Shown: positions 1-5,910, numbered from the stretch's first letter. The stretch is DNA of 6,794 nt from Anaerolineales bacterium (GCA_024643945.1 JAHELX010000335.1:1-6794), one strand, 5' to 3'. Translations and numbers: made by a program. The notes: generated from the letters alone by a model not told the origin.

Positions 1-2180
1 ACCCGGAGCGGGTCCGATTTGAACTGGCGGAACAGGAGATAACCTCCTACCGGCGGGCGGCCGATTTCTTAAACTTTAACAATGTTGACCTGGTCTGTTT
101 ACAGCACGAATACGGTATCTTTGGTGGCCTGGCCGGGAGTCACATTTTGGCTTTGCTGCGCCAATTGCGCATGCCGGTGGTGACGACCCTGCACACCATT
201 CTGCGGGAGCCGGATGCCAACCAGCGTAAAGTGATGCAAGAACTGGCCCAACTCTCGGATCGGCTGGTGGTGATGAGCCAGCGCGCCTCAGAATTCTTGC
301 AGGAGATCTATCGGGTGCCCGAGGAGCAGATCGACCTCATCCCCCACGGCATCCCCGATGTCCCCTTCGTAGACCCCAACTTTTACAAGGACCAATTTGG
401 CGTTGAGGGAAAACAGGTATTGCTGACCTTTGGCCTGCTCTCCCCCAACAAAGGCATCGAATACGTCATCCAAGCGCTGCCCCTGATCCTGAGCCAGCAT
501 CCGGATGTCGCCTACATGATACTGGGAGCTACCCACCCCCATATCAGGCGGCGAGAGGGGGAAGCTTACCGCATCAGCTTGCAGCGACTGGCCCGCGAAA
601 GGGAGGTCGGGGATCACGTCGTATTCTACAACCAGTTCGTCATCTTGCCGGAATTGGTCGAGTTTATCGGCGCTGCCGACATCTACCTCACGCCCTATCT
701 CAACCCGGCCCAGATCGTCTCGGGCACGCTGGCTTATACCCTGGGGGCTGGCAAAGCGATTGTTTCAACCCCTTATTGGTATGCACAAGAGCTGCTGGCC
801 GAGGGACGGGGGGCGCTGGTCCCCTTCAGGGACCCTCAGACAATTGCCGCCCAGGTCATTCGTCTGCTGGATTATGAAACTGAGCGCCACGCCATGCGCA
901 AACGGGCCTATATGTTTGGCCGAGACATGATCTGGCCGAACGTGGCCCGCCGTTATATGCAGAGTTTTGAACGGGCGCGCCAGGAACGGGCATCTCGCCG
1001 GCACCCAGCTTTTATCGTCAGAACCTTAGGCGAGGACCCGGAGGAGCTGCCTGACCTGAAACTGGACCATCTGCAGCGCATGACCGACGACACAGGCATG
1101 CTCCAGCATGCCATCTTCACCGTGCCTAACTATGCCGAAGGCTACACGACCGACGACAACGCCCGGGCCCTGATACTGACCATCTTACTTGAAGAGCTGG
1201 AAGGCCAGATGTCGGCCGAGGTGGATCAACTCGCCTCCCGCTACCTGGCTTTTCTATGGCATGCCTTCAACGGGCAAACCGGCCGTTTCCGCAACTTCTT
1301 ATCCTACGACCGTCACTGGCTAGAGGATATCGGCTCCGAAGACAGCCACACTCGAGCGGTGTGGGCTTTGGGTACGGTCCTGGGACGCTCCCACAACGAG
1401 GGGTTGCGTGGTCTCGCCAGCCAACTATTTGACCTGGCTCTGCCGGGTGTGTTAGAATTTTCCAGCCCCCGGTCCTGGGCTTTCGCGCTGGTCGCCATTC
1501 ACGAATATCTGCGCCGTTTCTCGGGCGACCGGGTTGCCCAGAACGTGCGGCAAGTCCTGGCTGAGCGGCTTATGGATCTATATCACCATCACAGCGCAGC
1601 CGGCTGGCCGTGGTTTGAGGATGAGCTGAGTTACTCCAACGCCAAGTTGCCGCACGCCCTGCTGCTTTGCGGGCAGTGGATGGGCCGGGGCGATATAGCC
1701 GAAGCAGGCCTCAAGTCTCTTGAGTGGCTGGCGGACATCCAACGCTCTCACGACGGTCACTTCGTGCCCATTGGTAACCAGGGTTTTTATCGCCGGGGTG
1801 GAGAAAAAGCCCGCTTTGATCAGCAACCGGTTGAAGCCCACGCTATGCTTTCGGCCTGTCTCGAGGCACACCGCATGACGGGAGACGAACGTTGGTACCG
1901 GGAAGCGCAGCGCGCTTTCGAGTGGTTCCTGGGGCGCAACGACCTGGGCCTGCCCCTTTATGACCATGTCTCCGGCGGCTGCCGGGATGGGCTGCACGCC
2001 GATCGTGCTAATCAGAATCAGGGGGCCGAGTCGACACTGGCTTTCCTGCTCTCCCTGGTGGAAATGTCTCTATCCGGGCACTTGCTGCAGCCGGTTCTGG
2101 ATACGTCGCTGTCTGAGCCTTCGCTACAACTGGCCCAGCAACTTGCCAAGGATGGCCGCGTAAAACATGGAGCGCGATAA
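1..2180 (+). CDS. GT4 glycosyltransferase with C-terminal helical toroid domain (5' partial)
   Basis: The reading frame is open from base 3 to the TAA at 2178-2180, and the TTG at 147 is not the start. The 48 codons before it encode family sequence (VDLVCLQHEYGIFGG, 'hit the host/edge loop' type, then PVVTTLHTIL), so the gene begins left of the window. About 725 residues are visible. Visible residues ~1-130 are the end of the N-terminal Rossmann half; ~135-290 are the nucleotide-sugar-binding half with LTFGLLSPNKG (phosphate-contacting lysine). The usual GT4 EX7E motif is replaced by QIVSGTLAYTLGAGKA, a variant I associate with one GT4 subfamily. From ~335 to the end is an all-helical, probable (alpha/alpha)6 toroid domain with repeated conserved blocks: YTTDDNARAL, SEDSHTRAVWALG, WPWFEDELSYSN, FDQQPVEAHAML, HADRANQNQGAES. 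This resembles six-hairpin glycosidase folds. Inferred role: cytoplasmic transfer of a sugar, possibly mannose, with the helical domain binding or processing the glycan. GH130 follows 21 nt downstream, probably in the same operon. Substrate is not readable from sequence. Confidence 0.93.
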   Translation, partial: PERVRFELAEQEITSYRRAADFLNFNNVDLVCLQHEYGIFGGLAGSHILALLRQLRMPVVTTLHTILREPDANQRKVMQELAQLSDRLVVMSQRASEFLQEIYRVPEEQIDLIPHGIPDVPFVDPNFYKDQFGVEGKQVLLTFGLLSPNKGIEYVIQALPLILSQHPDVAYMILGATHPHIRRREGEAYRISLQRLAREREVGDHVVFYNQFVILPELVEFIGAADIYLTPYLNPAQIVSGTLAYTLGAGKAIVSTPYWYAQELLAEGRGALVPFRDPQTIAAQVIRLLDYETERHAMRKRAYMFGRDMIWPNVARRYMQSFERARQERASRRHPAFIVRTLGEDPEELPDLKLDHLQRMTDDTGMLQHAIFTVPNYAEGYTTDDNARALILTILLEELEGQMSAEVDQLASRYLAFLWHAFNGQTGRFRNFLSYDRHWLEDIGSEDSHTRAVWALGTVLGRSHNEGLRGLASQLFDLALPGVLEFSSPRSWAFALVAIHEYLRRFSGDRVAQNVRQVLAERLMDLYHHHSAAGWPWFEDELSYSNAKLPHALLLCGQWMGRGDIAEAGLKSLEWLADIQRSHDGHFVPIGNQGFYRRGGEKARFDQQPVEAHAMLSACLEAHRMTGDERWYREAQRAFEWFLGRNDLGLPLYDHVSGGCRDGLHADRANQNQGAESTLAFLLSLVEMSLSGHLLQPVLDTSLSEPSLQLAQQLAKDGRVKHGAR

Positions 2181-2201
2181 CGAATTCACGGATAAGAAGT
2201 A

Positions 2202-3656
2202 ATGAAAGTCAACCGAACTGGAATCCTGATAAAGCCCAACCCTGGCCGGGTGTTATTCCGTCCCTTCAACCCGACCGGCGAAGAACGGAAAATGAAGATC
2301 ATCGCCCGGATTATGGCTATTCCGGAAGAGGAAGTGGGGCGACAGGTGGCCCAGGTATTGGCAGAATTTGGCAGCCGTCACCAGAGGCTGCACGAGTTCT
2401 TTCTCAACCGCTTTGAGCAGGTGCGTCAATTTCAGTTGACCGACCTGCCGCTAAGCGAGGCGCGCAAATTGCTCGTCGGGGCTTATTTTACCCAGGAATA
2501 TGCGCTGGAGGCAGCCGCGCTCTTCAACCCGTCGATGGTTTGGGATCCCGACCAGTCAGATTTGCCGGAGGGCGCTCGCCGCTTCATCGTCAGCCTGCGA
2601 GCCACCGGTGAAGGCCACATCTCTTCCATTACCTTCCGTTCCGGGGTCATTGATGCCGAGGACAACATTGTATTGCATGAACCGACGCCTTTTGTCACCG
2701 CGCCGGAGATTGTTCCCAATCCTATCTACGAGAAACCGCTTTTTGAAAAGAAGCTCTTTGAGTTGGGCCTGGCCAACGACTTTACCGACCGGATCATGGC
2801 CGGTCTGGAGGAATCGTTTACCCTGGCGGAACTGGAGGCAGATATTCGCCACAGCCTGCGCCAGAGTCGCGGTCGAAACAGTCGCAATCAAGCCACGGCC
2901 AATGGCATCCTCTCCCTGGCACACTCCAACTACGAGCTCGAATATTCGTCCGAGCAACGCCTTTCTGAACGCATCATCTTCCCTTCCACTCCGGCGGAGA
3001 TAAACGGCATCGAGGATGCCCGGTTCGTCGAATTTCACGACGATGATGGGAGCATGACTTATTACGCAACTTATACGGCTTATGATGGCGAAGTCATCCT
3101 GCCCCAGCTTTTGGAGACAGGCGACTTTTTACACTTTAAAATCAGCACGCTGAACGGCCCGGCCGTCCAGAATAAAGACTTCGCCCTTTTTCCGCGTAAG
3201 ATCAACGGTCTTTATGCCATGCTCTCGCGCCAGGATAACGAGAATATCTATCTCATGTTCTCCGACCACATTCACTTCTGGTATTCCAAGGAAATCCTCC
3301 TCAAGCCGACTTTCCCCTGGGAGTACATACAGATAGGGAATTGCGGCTCCCCGATTGAAACCGAAGCCGGGTGGTTGGTCCTCAGCCACGGGGTTGGGCC
3401 GATGCGAAAATACGCGATGGGCGCCTTTCTGCTTGATTTGAACGATCCGACCCGGGTGATTGGCCGCCTGCAGGAGCCATTGCTGAGTCCCAACGAAAAC
3501 GAGCGCGAAGGCTATGTACCCAACGTGATCTACAGTTGTGGCGGCCTGGTGCACGGACACGACTTGATTATTCCCTACGCCATGTCTGATCATGCCAGTA
3601 GCTTCGCTACGGTTGACCTGGATGAATTGTTGAATGCATTGACTTCGCAGTTATGA
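2202..3656 (+). CDS. GH130 family glycoside phosphorylase/hydrolase
   Basis: A 484-residue protein, longer than the ~300-350 of minimal GH130 enzymes because of an N-terminal helical extension (~1-90). The five-bladed propeller follows from FNPSMVWDP (109-116) and FIVSLRATGEGH (128-139). It includes the GIEDAR block (269-274), whose D272 aligns with the catalytic acid in GIEDPR of known GH130 enzymes, and EGYVPNVIYSCGG (436-448). GH130 members phosphorolyse or hydrolyse beta-mannosides (beta-1,4 or beta-1,2 mannosyl bonds). I cannot tell phosphorylase from hydrolase without aligning the phosphate-binding residues. A stretch at ~185-255 (RHSLRQSRGRNSRN) looks like an insertion before the acid loop. 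The ATG at 2202 was chosen because family-like sequence (RVLFRPF) begins within 20 residues; the ribosome site is weak (GAAG 4 nt upstream). No signal peptide, so cytoplasmic. It lies 21 nt after the GT4 gene and is probably cotranscribed, suggesting turnover or recycling of the product made by that enzyme. Confidence 0.93.
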   Translation: MKVNRTGILIKPNPGRVLFRPFNPTGEERKMKIIARIMAIPEEEVGRQVAQVLAEFGSRHQRLHEFFLNRFEQVRQFQLTDLPLSEARKLLVGAYFTQEYALEAAALFNPSMVWDPDQSDLPEGARRFIVSLRATGEGHISSITFRSGVIDAEDNIVLHEPTPFVTAPEIVPNPIYEKPLFEKKLFELGLANDFTDRIMAGLEESFTLAELEADIRHSLRQSRGRNSRNQATANGILSLAHSNYELEYSSEQRLSERIIFPSTPAEINGIEDARFVEFHDDDGSMTYYATYTAYDGEVILPQLLETGDFLHFKISTLNGPAVQNKDFALFPRKINGLYAMLSRQDNENIYLMFSDHIHFWYSKEILLKPTFPWEYIQIGNCGSPIETEAGWLVLSHGVGPMRKYAMGAFLLDLNDPTRVIGRLQEPLLSPNENEREGYVPNVIYSCGGLVHGHDLIIPYAMSDHASSFATVDLDELLNALTSQL

Positions 3657-3677
3657 GGGTTCCAACCGTTCATAACT
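3649..3677. terminator. Inverted repeat between convergent genes
   Basis: AGTTATGA (3649-3656) and TCATAACT (3670-3677) are perfect 8-bp inverted repeats around a 13-nt loop, which itself contains GGTT/AACC. It sits in the 34-nt gap between the converging GH130 and DUF5615 genes, and its left arm contains the GH130 TGA stop. The symmetric position suggests a bidirectional terminator. The stem is AT-rich and no T-run follows it directly on either strand, so it is not a textbook intrinsic terminator. Confidence 0.4.
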
Positions 3678-3690
3678 ACTCAGGCACAGA

Positions 3691-4059
3691 TTACTTTTGT
3701 TTCTTTTTAGGAAGAGGAGTCACACGGATGCGATTGTCTTCGACTACAGCAAAATGCTCCGCCCAGTCCACTCGACTCTCAAGGGCTGCCACAGCGACTC
3801 GTGCAACACGCTCGCCCGACGGCATCGAAATGCGGAACAGTATGACCCCACTTGAGGCCGGGAGCCTCGACCGGAATGCCAGGTCGCCGAAGTCTTTATC
3901 GAACGTTACGACAATGCGCTCTTCAGCCTGGGCACGAGCGAGGACCTCCGCATCGCTGCTGCCTGGCGCATCGGAGCGCACCCAGGCCACATCGTGTCCT
4001 CGTTCGCGCAAAGCCGCCACCGCATCTCCGGGAAAATTCTCGTCTGCCAGGATGCGCAT
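3691..4059 (-). CDS. DUF5615 PIN-like toxin
   Basis: A 122-residue protein of the DUF5615 (Mut7-C/PIN-like) family, usual length for these toxins. It opens with MRILADENFP, giving the acidic pair D6/E7. SSDAEVL supplies D36, and VTFDKDFGD (51-59) supplies D54 and D56. These acidic residues match the metal-binding pattern of PIN-type ribonucleases. Known for the family: it pairs with DUF433 proteins as a putative VapBC-like type II toxin-antitoxin system; RNase activity here is inferred. The C-terminus is lysine-rich (KKKQK). The start ATG (4059) lies 3 nt after the DUF433 stop, with GAGG at 4068-4071 (8-nt spacing) inside the antitoxin gene, so translation is probably coupled. The junction reads TAA-TAG-ATG, two consecutive in-frame stops for the antitoxin directly before the toxin start. 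Confidence 0.9.
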   Translation of the reverse strand: MRILADENFPGDAVAALRERGHDVAWVRSDAPGSSDAEVLARAQAEERIVVTFDKDFGDLAFRSRLPASSGVILFRISMPSGERVARVAVAALESRVDWAEHFAVVEDNRIRVTPLPKKKQK

Positions 4060-4062
4060 CTA

Positions 4063-4302
4063 TTAGACCTCAGACACTTCCAGGGGATAGACCTTTTCGG
4101 TCTTCAAGACAACGCTGGCGTACTGCAGGCATGCCTGGATATCTTCCCGTGTCAGCCCCGGGTAGTTGCGCAGGATTTCCGCTTCCGTCCACCCCTGGGC
4201 CAGAAGATCGATGATGAACTCCACAGCGAGGCGTGTGCCCTTTATCACAGGCTTCCCCACAAGAATCTTTGGATCAGCGACGATTCGATCTTGCCAATTC
4301 AT
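4063..4302 (-). CDS. DUF433 antitoxin
   Basis: A 79-residue protein with the hallmark DUF433 block DPKILVGKPVIKGTRL (10-25), followed by a helix-turn-helix-like region (LLAQGWTEAEILRNYPGLTREDI). Full length for the family. DUF433 proteins are small HTH-type antitoxins that neutralise the adjacent DUF5615 PIN-like protein and, by analogy with type II systems, probably repress their own promoter by binding DNA. It is the first gene of the pair, the usual antitoxin-first order. The ATG at 4302 is supported by a strong ribosome site (GAGGAGG, 4309-4315) 6 nt upstream. What the system does for the host cannot be read here: stress response, element maintenance or phage defence are all open. Confidence 0.9.
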   Translation of the reverse strand: MNWQDRIVADPKILVGKPVIKGTRLAVEFIIDLLAQGWTEAEILRNYPGLTREDIQACLQYASVVLKTEKVYPLEVSEV

Positions 4303-4308
4303 TGTGTT

Positions 4309-4315
4309 CCTCCTC
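4309..4315 (-). promoter_or_regulatory. Ribosome binding site of DUF433 antitoxin
   Basis: GAGGAGG on the minus strand, 6 nt before the ATG at 4302. It is stronger than the GAGG before the toxin gene, consistent with more antitoxin than toxin being made. Confidence 0.75.
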
Positions 4316-4332
4316 TATTCATCGTGCACCTG

Positions 4333-4360
4333 TTTATATGAAGAGTAGAAAATAACAAAC
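4333..4360 (-). promoter_or_regulatory. Weak proximal promoter candidate for the toxin-antitoxin pair
   Basis: Minus-strand TATAAA (4333-4338) could be a -10 box just upstream of the antitoxin. The best -35 candidates, TTGTTA or GTTTGT near 4353-4360, have poor match or short spacing (14-16 nt). It overlaps the T-rich tail of the hairpin at 4361-4380, so the AT-richness may simply be that tail. Confidence 0.2.
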
Positions 4361-4380
4361 GCCGCCTTTGACCAGGCGGC
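4348..4380 (-). terminator. Hairpin with T-rich tail (terminator or attenuator)
   Basis: GCCGCCT / AGGCGGC is a perfect 7-bp GC-rich stem (4361-4380) with a 6-nt loop. On the minus strand it is followed by a T-rich tail (GTTTGTTATTTTC). On the plus strand no T-run follows, so it should act on minus-strand transcription. It lies between the promoter at 4473-4501 and the antitoxin start, so it would either end a ~110-nt leader RNA or attenuate toxin-antitoxin expression. Confidence 0.55.
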
Positions 4381-4471
4381 ACCTTTGTGGTTCATAAGTG
4401 TCACGCCCCCGGCTGAGTGCTTTACCCACCTGGCCCAGAGACCTCTTGACGCGACCGACGAATCTTGTGCC

Positions 4472-4481
4472 TAGTATACTA
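4472..4481. promoter_or_regulatory. 10-bp palindrome over the -10 box, candidate operator
   Basis: TAGTATACTA is a perfect palindrome covering the whole predicted -10 hexamer. Type II antitoxins commonly bind such sites to repress their own operon. The assignment to DUF433 is inference, because a perfect 10-mer can also arise from AT-rich promoter composition. Confidence 0.35.
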
Positions 4482-4501
4482 TATCTACCTTCTGCTGACA
4501 A
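4473..4501 (-). promoter_or_regulatory. Near-consensus sigma-70-type promoter upstream of toxin-antitoxin operon
   Basis: On the minus strand, TTGTCA (4496-4501) and TATACT (4473-4478) each match the consensus at 5 of 6 positions and are separated by exactly 17 nt. Transcription would begin near 4466, giving a ~165-nt leader before the DUF433 start. It lies directly after the hairpin at 4517-4538 that probably ends the radical SAM transcript, so it defines a new transcription unit. Sigma specificity in this organism is assumed. Confidence 0.6.
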
Positions 4502-4516
4502 TCAGTTTGTTCAGTC

Positions 4517-4538
4517 AAAACCTGCCCCGTGGGGGGGC
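4517..4538 (-). terminator. Probable intrinsic terminator of the radical SAM gene
   Basis: On the minus strand GCCCC / GGGGC (4534-4538 with 4524-4528) forms a 5-bp GC stem with a 5-nt loop. It is followed after AGG by TTTT (4517-4520). It lies ~55 nt past the TAG stop of the radical SAM reading frame. The stem and T-run are short, so termination may be inefficient. Confidence 0.4.
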
Positions 4539-4590
4539 TTCGCTCGGGACCATTGGGCGCTCCGGGAGGGTTCGCCTATGCTAGCCGCTC

Positions 4591-5292
4591 CTACGCGCCG
4601 TCTGGCAGCCATCCGGCGATCTCTCTGGCCAGGCTGGAGCCGATTCCCGGCAATTCCCGCAGCCCCGCCTCACCTCGAGCCCGATAGATGTCGGCAATGC
4701 TCTCCGGCCATTCATCCACCGTCCAGGCCGCCTTGCGGTAAGCCCAGATGCGATAATCTTGCGCCTCTTCCAACTCCAGGTCGTAAGTTCGCAGCAACAG
4801 TCGCTCGGCAATGCGCTTGTTGACGGCCAATGGTCCCGGCGCAACGTAGCGCGGCATACGGTCCAGCAGGCCATGCCGGGCGCACAACTCGCGCAGCAGC
4901 AATCCCAGCCGGGCATTGTAGGCGCGCGGCGGGCCATAGGTAGGCTTTCCTCCCGGCCCCCAGTTGTACAGGTCCCGCCAGCGAGCCTCCAGTGCCGGGT
5001 CCAGGCGCCGGGCAGCCGCCAGTGTCCGCTCGGCCTGGACGCCATCCATCGTCAGCGCGCCACCCAGCACGAACGATCCCCCGTGCTCCTTGGTAGCGCG
5101 TACCATGTCTTCCAGGTGGCCCTCATCGTCGCCCAGGCAGGGGATAACCGGCATCATCGAGGTGCCGGCCAGGATACCGGCGCTCGCCAACTTCTCCATA
5201 GCCTGCAAACGGCGCTTCACACCCGGGCTGCGCGGCTCAAAGGCCTGTTTGAGGGCCGGATCGACGTTGCTGATGCTGAAGACCACTCCCAC
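4591..5292 (-). CDS. C-terminal half of the radical SAM protein with HhH domain
   Basis: The 233-codon frame nominally starts at a GTG at 5292, but family sequence continues upstream to 5310 (VNRQAW), so this is not a natural start. Its nearest purine-rich site (GGAGGAG) is ~18 nt away, too far for good initiation. Residues 1-82 continue the barrel (VFSISNVDPALKQAFEPRSPG; PVIPCLGDDEGH), as in COG1533. Residues ~85-155 are a linker with helices. Residues ~157-230 form a PolX-type HhH domain: NKRIAERLLL, YRIWAYRKAAW, then the hairpin LPGIGSSLAREI (214-225). HhH motifs bind the DNA backbone without sequence specificity, which points to DNA as the target. Confidence 0.75.
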   Translation of the reverse strand: MGVVFSISNVDPALKQAFEPRSPGVKRRLQAMEKLASAGILAGTSMMPVIPCLGDDEGHLEDMVRATKEHGGSFVLGGALTMDGVQAERTLAAARRLDPALEARWRDLYNWGPGGKPTYGPPRAYNARLGLLLRELCARHGLLDRMPRYVAPGPLAVNKRIAERLLLRTYDLELEEAQDYRIWAYRKAAWTVDEWPESIADIYRARGEAGLRELPGIGSSLAREIAGWLPDGA

Positions 5293-5711
5293 CCAGGCCT
5301 GGCGGTTGACTCCTCCAGTAGGTCCAGGTCGCGGGTGAGCAGCGGCGAACGTTCGACAATGAACAGGGGAAAGCCCAGGTCACGCACCACCTCCAGCATA
5401 CCGCGCGACAATTGGTAGCGGTCCTCGGCCGGCTGCTGCCAATCCCCACAGGCGATTACCTCGCGATCCAGGCGCGGGAGTTCCTTTCGCAGCAACTCCA
5501 CGGCGTTGATTTTGACCTGGATCAGGCTGTCAAATGTGTCCGGGTCACGCCGTCCCAGGTAACGCTCCCCCCGCAGGTAGCAGAACTCGCAGCCACTGCG
5601 GCAACCCACATAGGGGTGCGCGGTGTACTTGCCCCAAAACCAGGGGCCGTCCACATGTTTGTGGACGTTGACAATTTTGCGGACTCGATATTCCTGAAAT
5701 TCCAGGTTCAT
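5217..5711 (-). CDS. N-terminal half of the radical SAM protein (iron-sulfur core)
   Basis: A 164-codon frame, of which residues 1-134 are genuine and the rest (after LLEE) is out-of-frame read-through. PYVGCRSGCEFCYLRG (33-48) carries the radical SAM CxxxCxxC motif (C37, C41, C44) that binds a [4Fe-4S] cluster and S-adenosylmethionine. CGDWQQPAEDRYQLSRGMLEV (88-108) corresponds to the TDPYQPxExxxxLTRxxLE block of COG1533, here with Trp-Gln in place of the usual Pro-Tyr. ERSPLLTRDLDLLEE (120-134) is the next conserved barrel strand and helix. Start: ATG at 5711, with only a weak GAAG upstream. On its own this half lacks most of the barrel and would not be expected to function. Confidence 0.75.
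   Translation of the reverse strand: MNLEFQEYRVRKIVNVHKHVDGPWFWGKYTAHPYVGCRSGCEFCYLRGERYLGRRDPDTFDSLIQVKINAVELLRKELPRLDREVIACGDWQQPAEDRYQLSRGMLEVVRDLGFPLFIVERSPLLTRDLDLLEESTARPGWEWSSASATSIRPSNRPLSRAARV
5305..5316 (-). other. Frameshift site (one base missing)
   Basis: The minus strand reads CTGGAGGAGTCAACC here. The upstream frame gives L-E-E-S-T and then nonsense to a stop at 5217. The downstream frame gives V-N-R-Q-A-W and conserved family sequence. One extra G after GAGGAG restores the product. The repeat GGAGGAG is a plausible place for a slippage deletion or a base-calling error. Confidence 0.8.
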
Positions 5712-5910
5712 GCTTCGAAATGTACTCTAGAAAGGCATTCACGGCTTCCAGAGGGCCAGCCCCGACGGCCTCGCCGATGCGCCCCAGGGCGGGAAACGGG
5801 GTCCGCTCGGCGAGAACCGGGAATAGCAGGTCGTAGGCTTCGTCCGGCTGCCCGCTTTGAACCAGCGCTGCAACCCGTTTTCCCAATTCTCTGGCTGCTT
5901 GAGCTTTCAC
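5545..5910 (-). CDS. Truncated fragment, possibly of a HEAT-repeat DNA alkylation repair protein
   Basis: Only the first ~65 of 121 codons look protein-like: helical, with an amphipathic N-terminus (AARELGKRVAALVQSGQ) and ERTPFPALGRIGEAVG, ending at AFLEYIS. From memory this resembles the N-terminus of HEAT-type DNA alkylation repair proteins, where sequence like GGWVVIGSALRQQ would follow; instead the frame runs into the overlapping start of the radical SAM gene (ATG 5711) and becomes Cys/Gln/Pro-rich filler to a stop at 5545. So ~70% or more of the parent gene seems lost. The start is a GTG at 5910, first after an in-frame TAA, with GAGGA about 11 nt upstream. It lies 43 nt after khpA. Family assignment is tentative; it could instead be an unknown small helical protein. 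Confidence 0.45.
   Translation of the reverse strand: MKAQAARELGKRVAALVQSGQPDEAYDLLFPVLAERTPFPALGRIGEAVGAGPLEAVNAFLEYISKHEPGISGISSPQNCQRPQTCGRPLVLGQVHRAPLCGLPQWLRVLLPAGGALPGTA

Larger units (their letters stand above)
4591..5711 (-). pseudogene. SPL-like radical SAM protein with PolX-like HhH tail, interrupted by a 1-nt frameshift
   Basis: Two overlapping frames form one ~373-residue protein: residues 1-134 from the ATG at 5711, then the frame from 5310 to the TAG at 4591. The whole matches the SplB/COG1533 group of radical SAM enzymes (spore photoproduct lyase relatives, acting on DNA or nucleotides). It then has an extra helix-hairpin-helix domain like the 8-kDa N-terminal domain of family X DNA polymerases. 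Inferred role: a DNA-directed radical repair or modification enzyme. The break is a missing base in GAGGAG/TCAAC on the minus strand (5305-5315). Restoring one G gives LLEE-VNRQAWVGVVFS without a gap. Both sides keep strong family conservation, so the lesion is recent or is a sequencing/assembly error. No slippery heptamer is visible to support programmed shifting. The start overlaps the preceding gene's frame. Confidence 0.8.

Noticed and set aside
147..149. TTG as the start of the GT4 gene
   Set aside because: The frame stays open to base 3 and the upstream codons encode typical GT4 sequence (CLQHEYGIFGG), so the gene starts outside the window.
1578..1997. 139-codon minus-strand open frame
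   Set aside because: Antisense to the conserved helical domain of the GT4 protein, no family motif.
2500..3003. 167-codon plus-strand open frame inside GH130
   Set aside because: Out-of-frame within a well-conserved GH130 gene; Arg/Pro/Trp-rich nonsense-like translation.
3852..4341. Plus-strand open frames opposite the toxin-antitoxin genes
   Set aside because: Shadows of two recognised families (DUF5615 and DUF433) on the other strand.
4381..4470. tRNA-like stretch in the leader on the minus strand (GGTAAAGCACTCAGC resembles a D arm)
   Set aside because: No acceptor stem, anticodon arm or T arm could be paired around it.
4446..4480. Plus-strand promoter TTGACG with TAGTAT/TATACT
   Set aside because: Spacing is 20 nt or more and no plus-strand gene follows; the minus-strand reading of the same region is much better.
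5217..5316. Programmed ribosomal frameshift in the radical SAM gene
   Set aside because: No slippery heptamer or downstream structure was seen at the junction; a simple one-base loss explains it.
4759..5418. 219-codon plus-strand open frame
   Set aside because: Antisense to the radical SAM/HhH coding sequence; low-complexity Gln/Arg/Ser-rich translation typical of a shadow frame.
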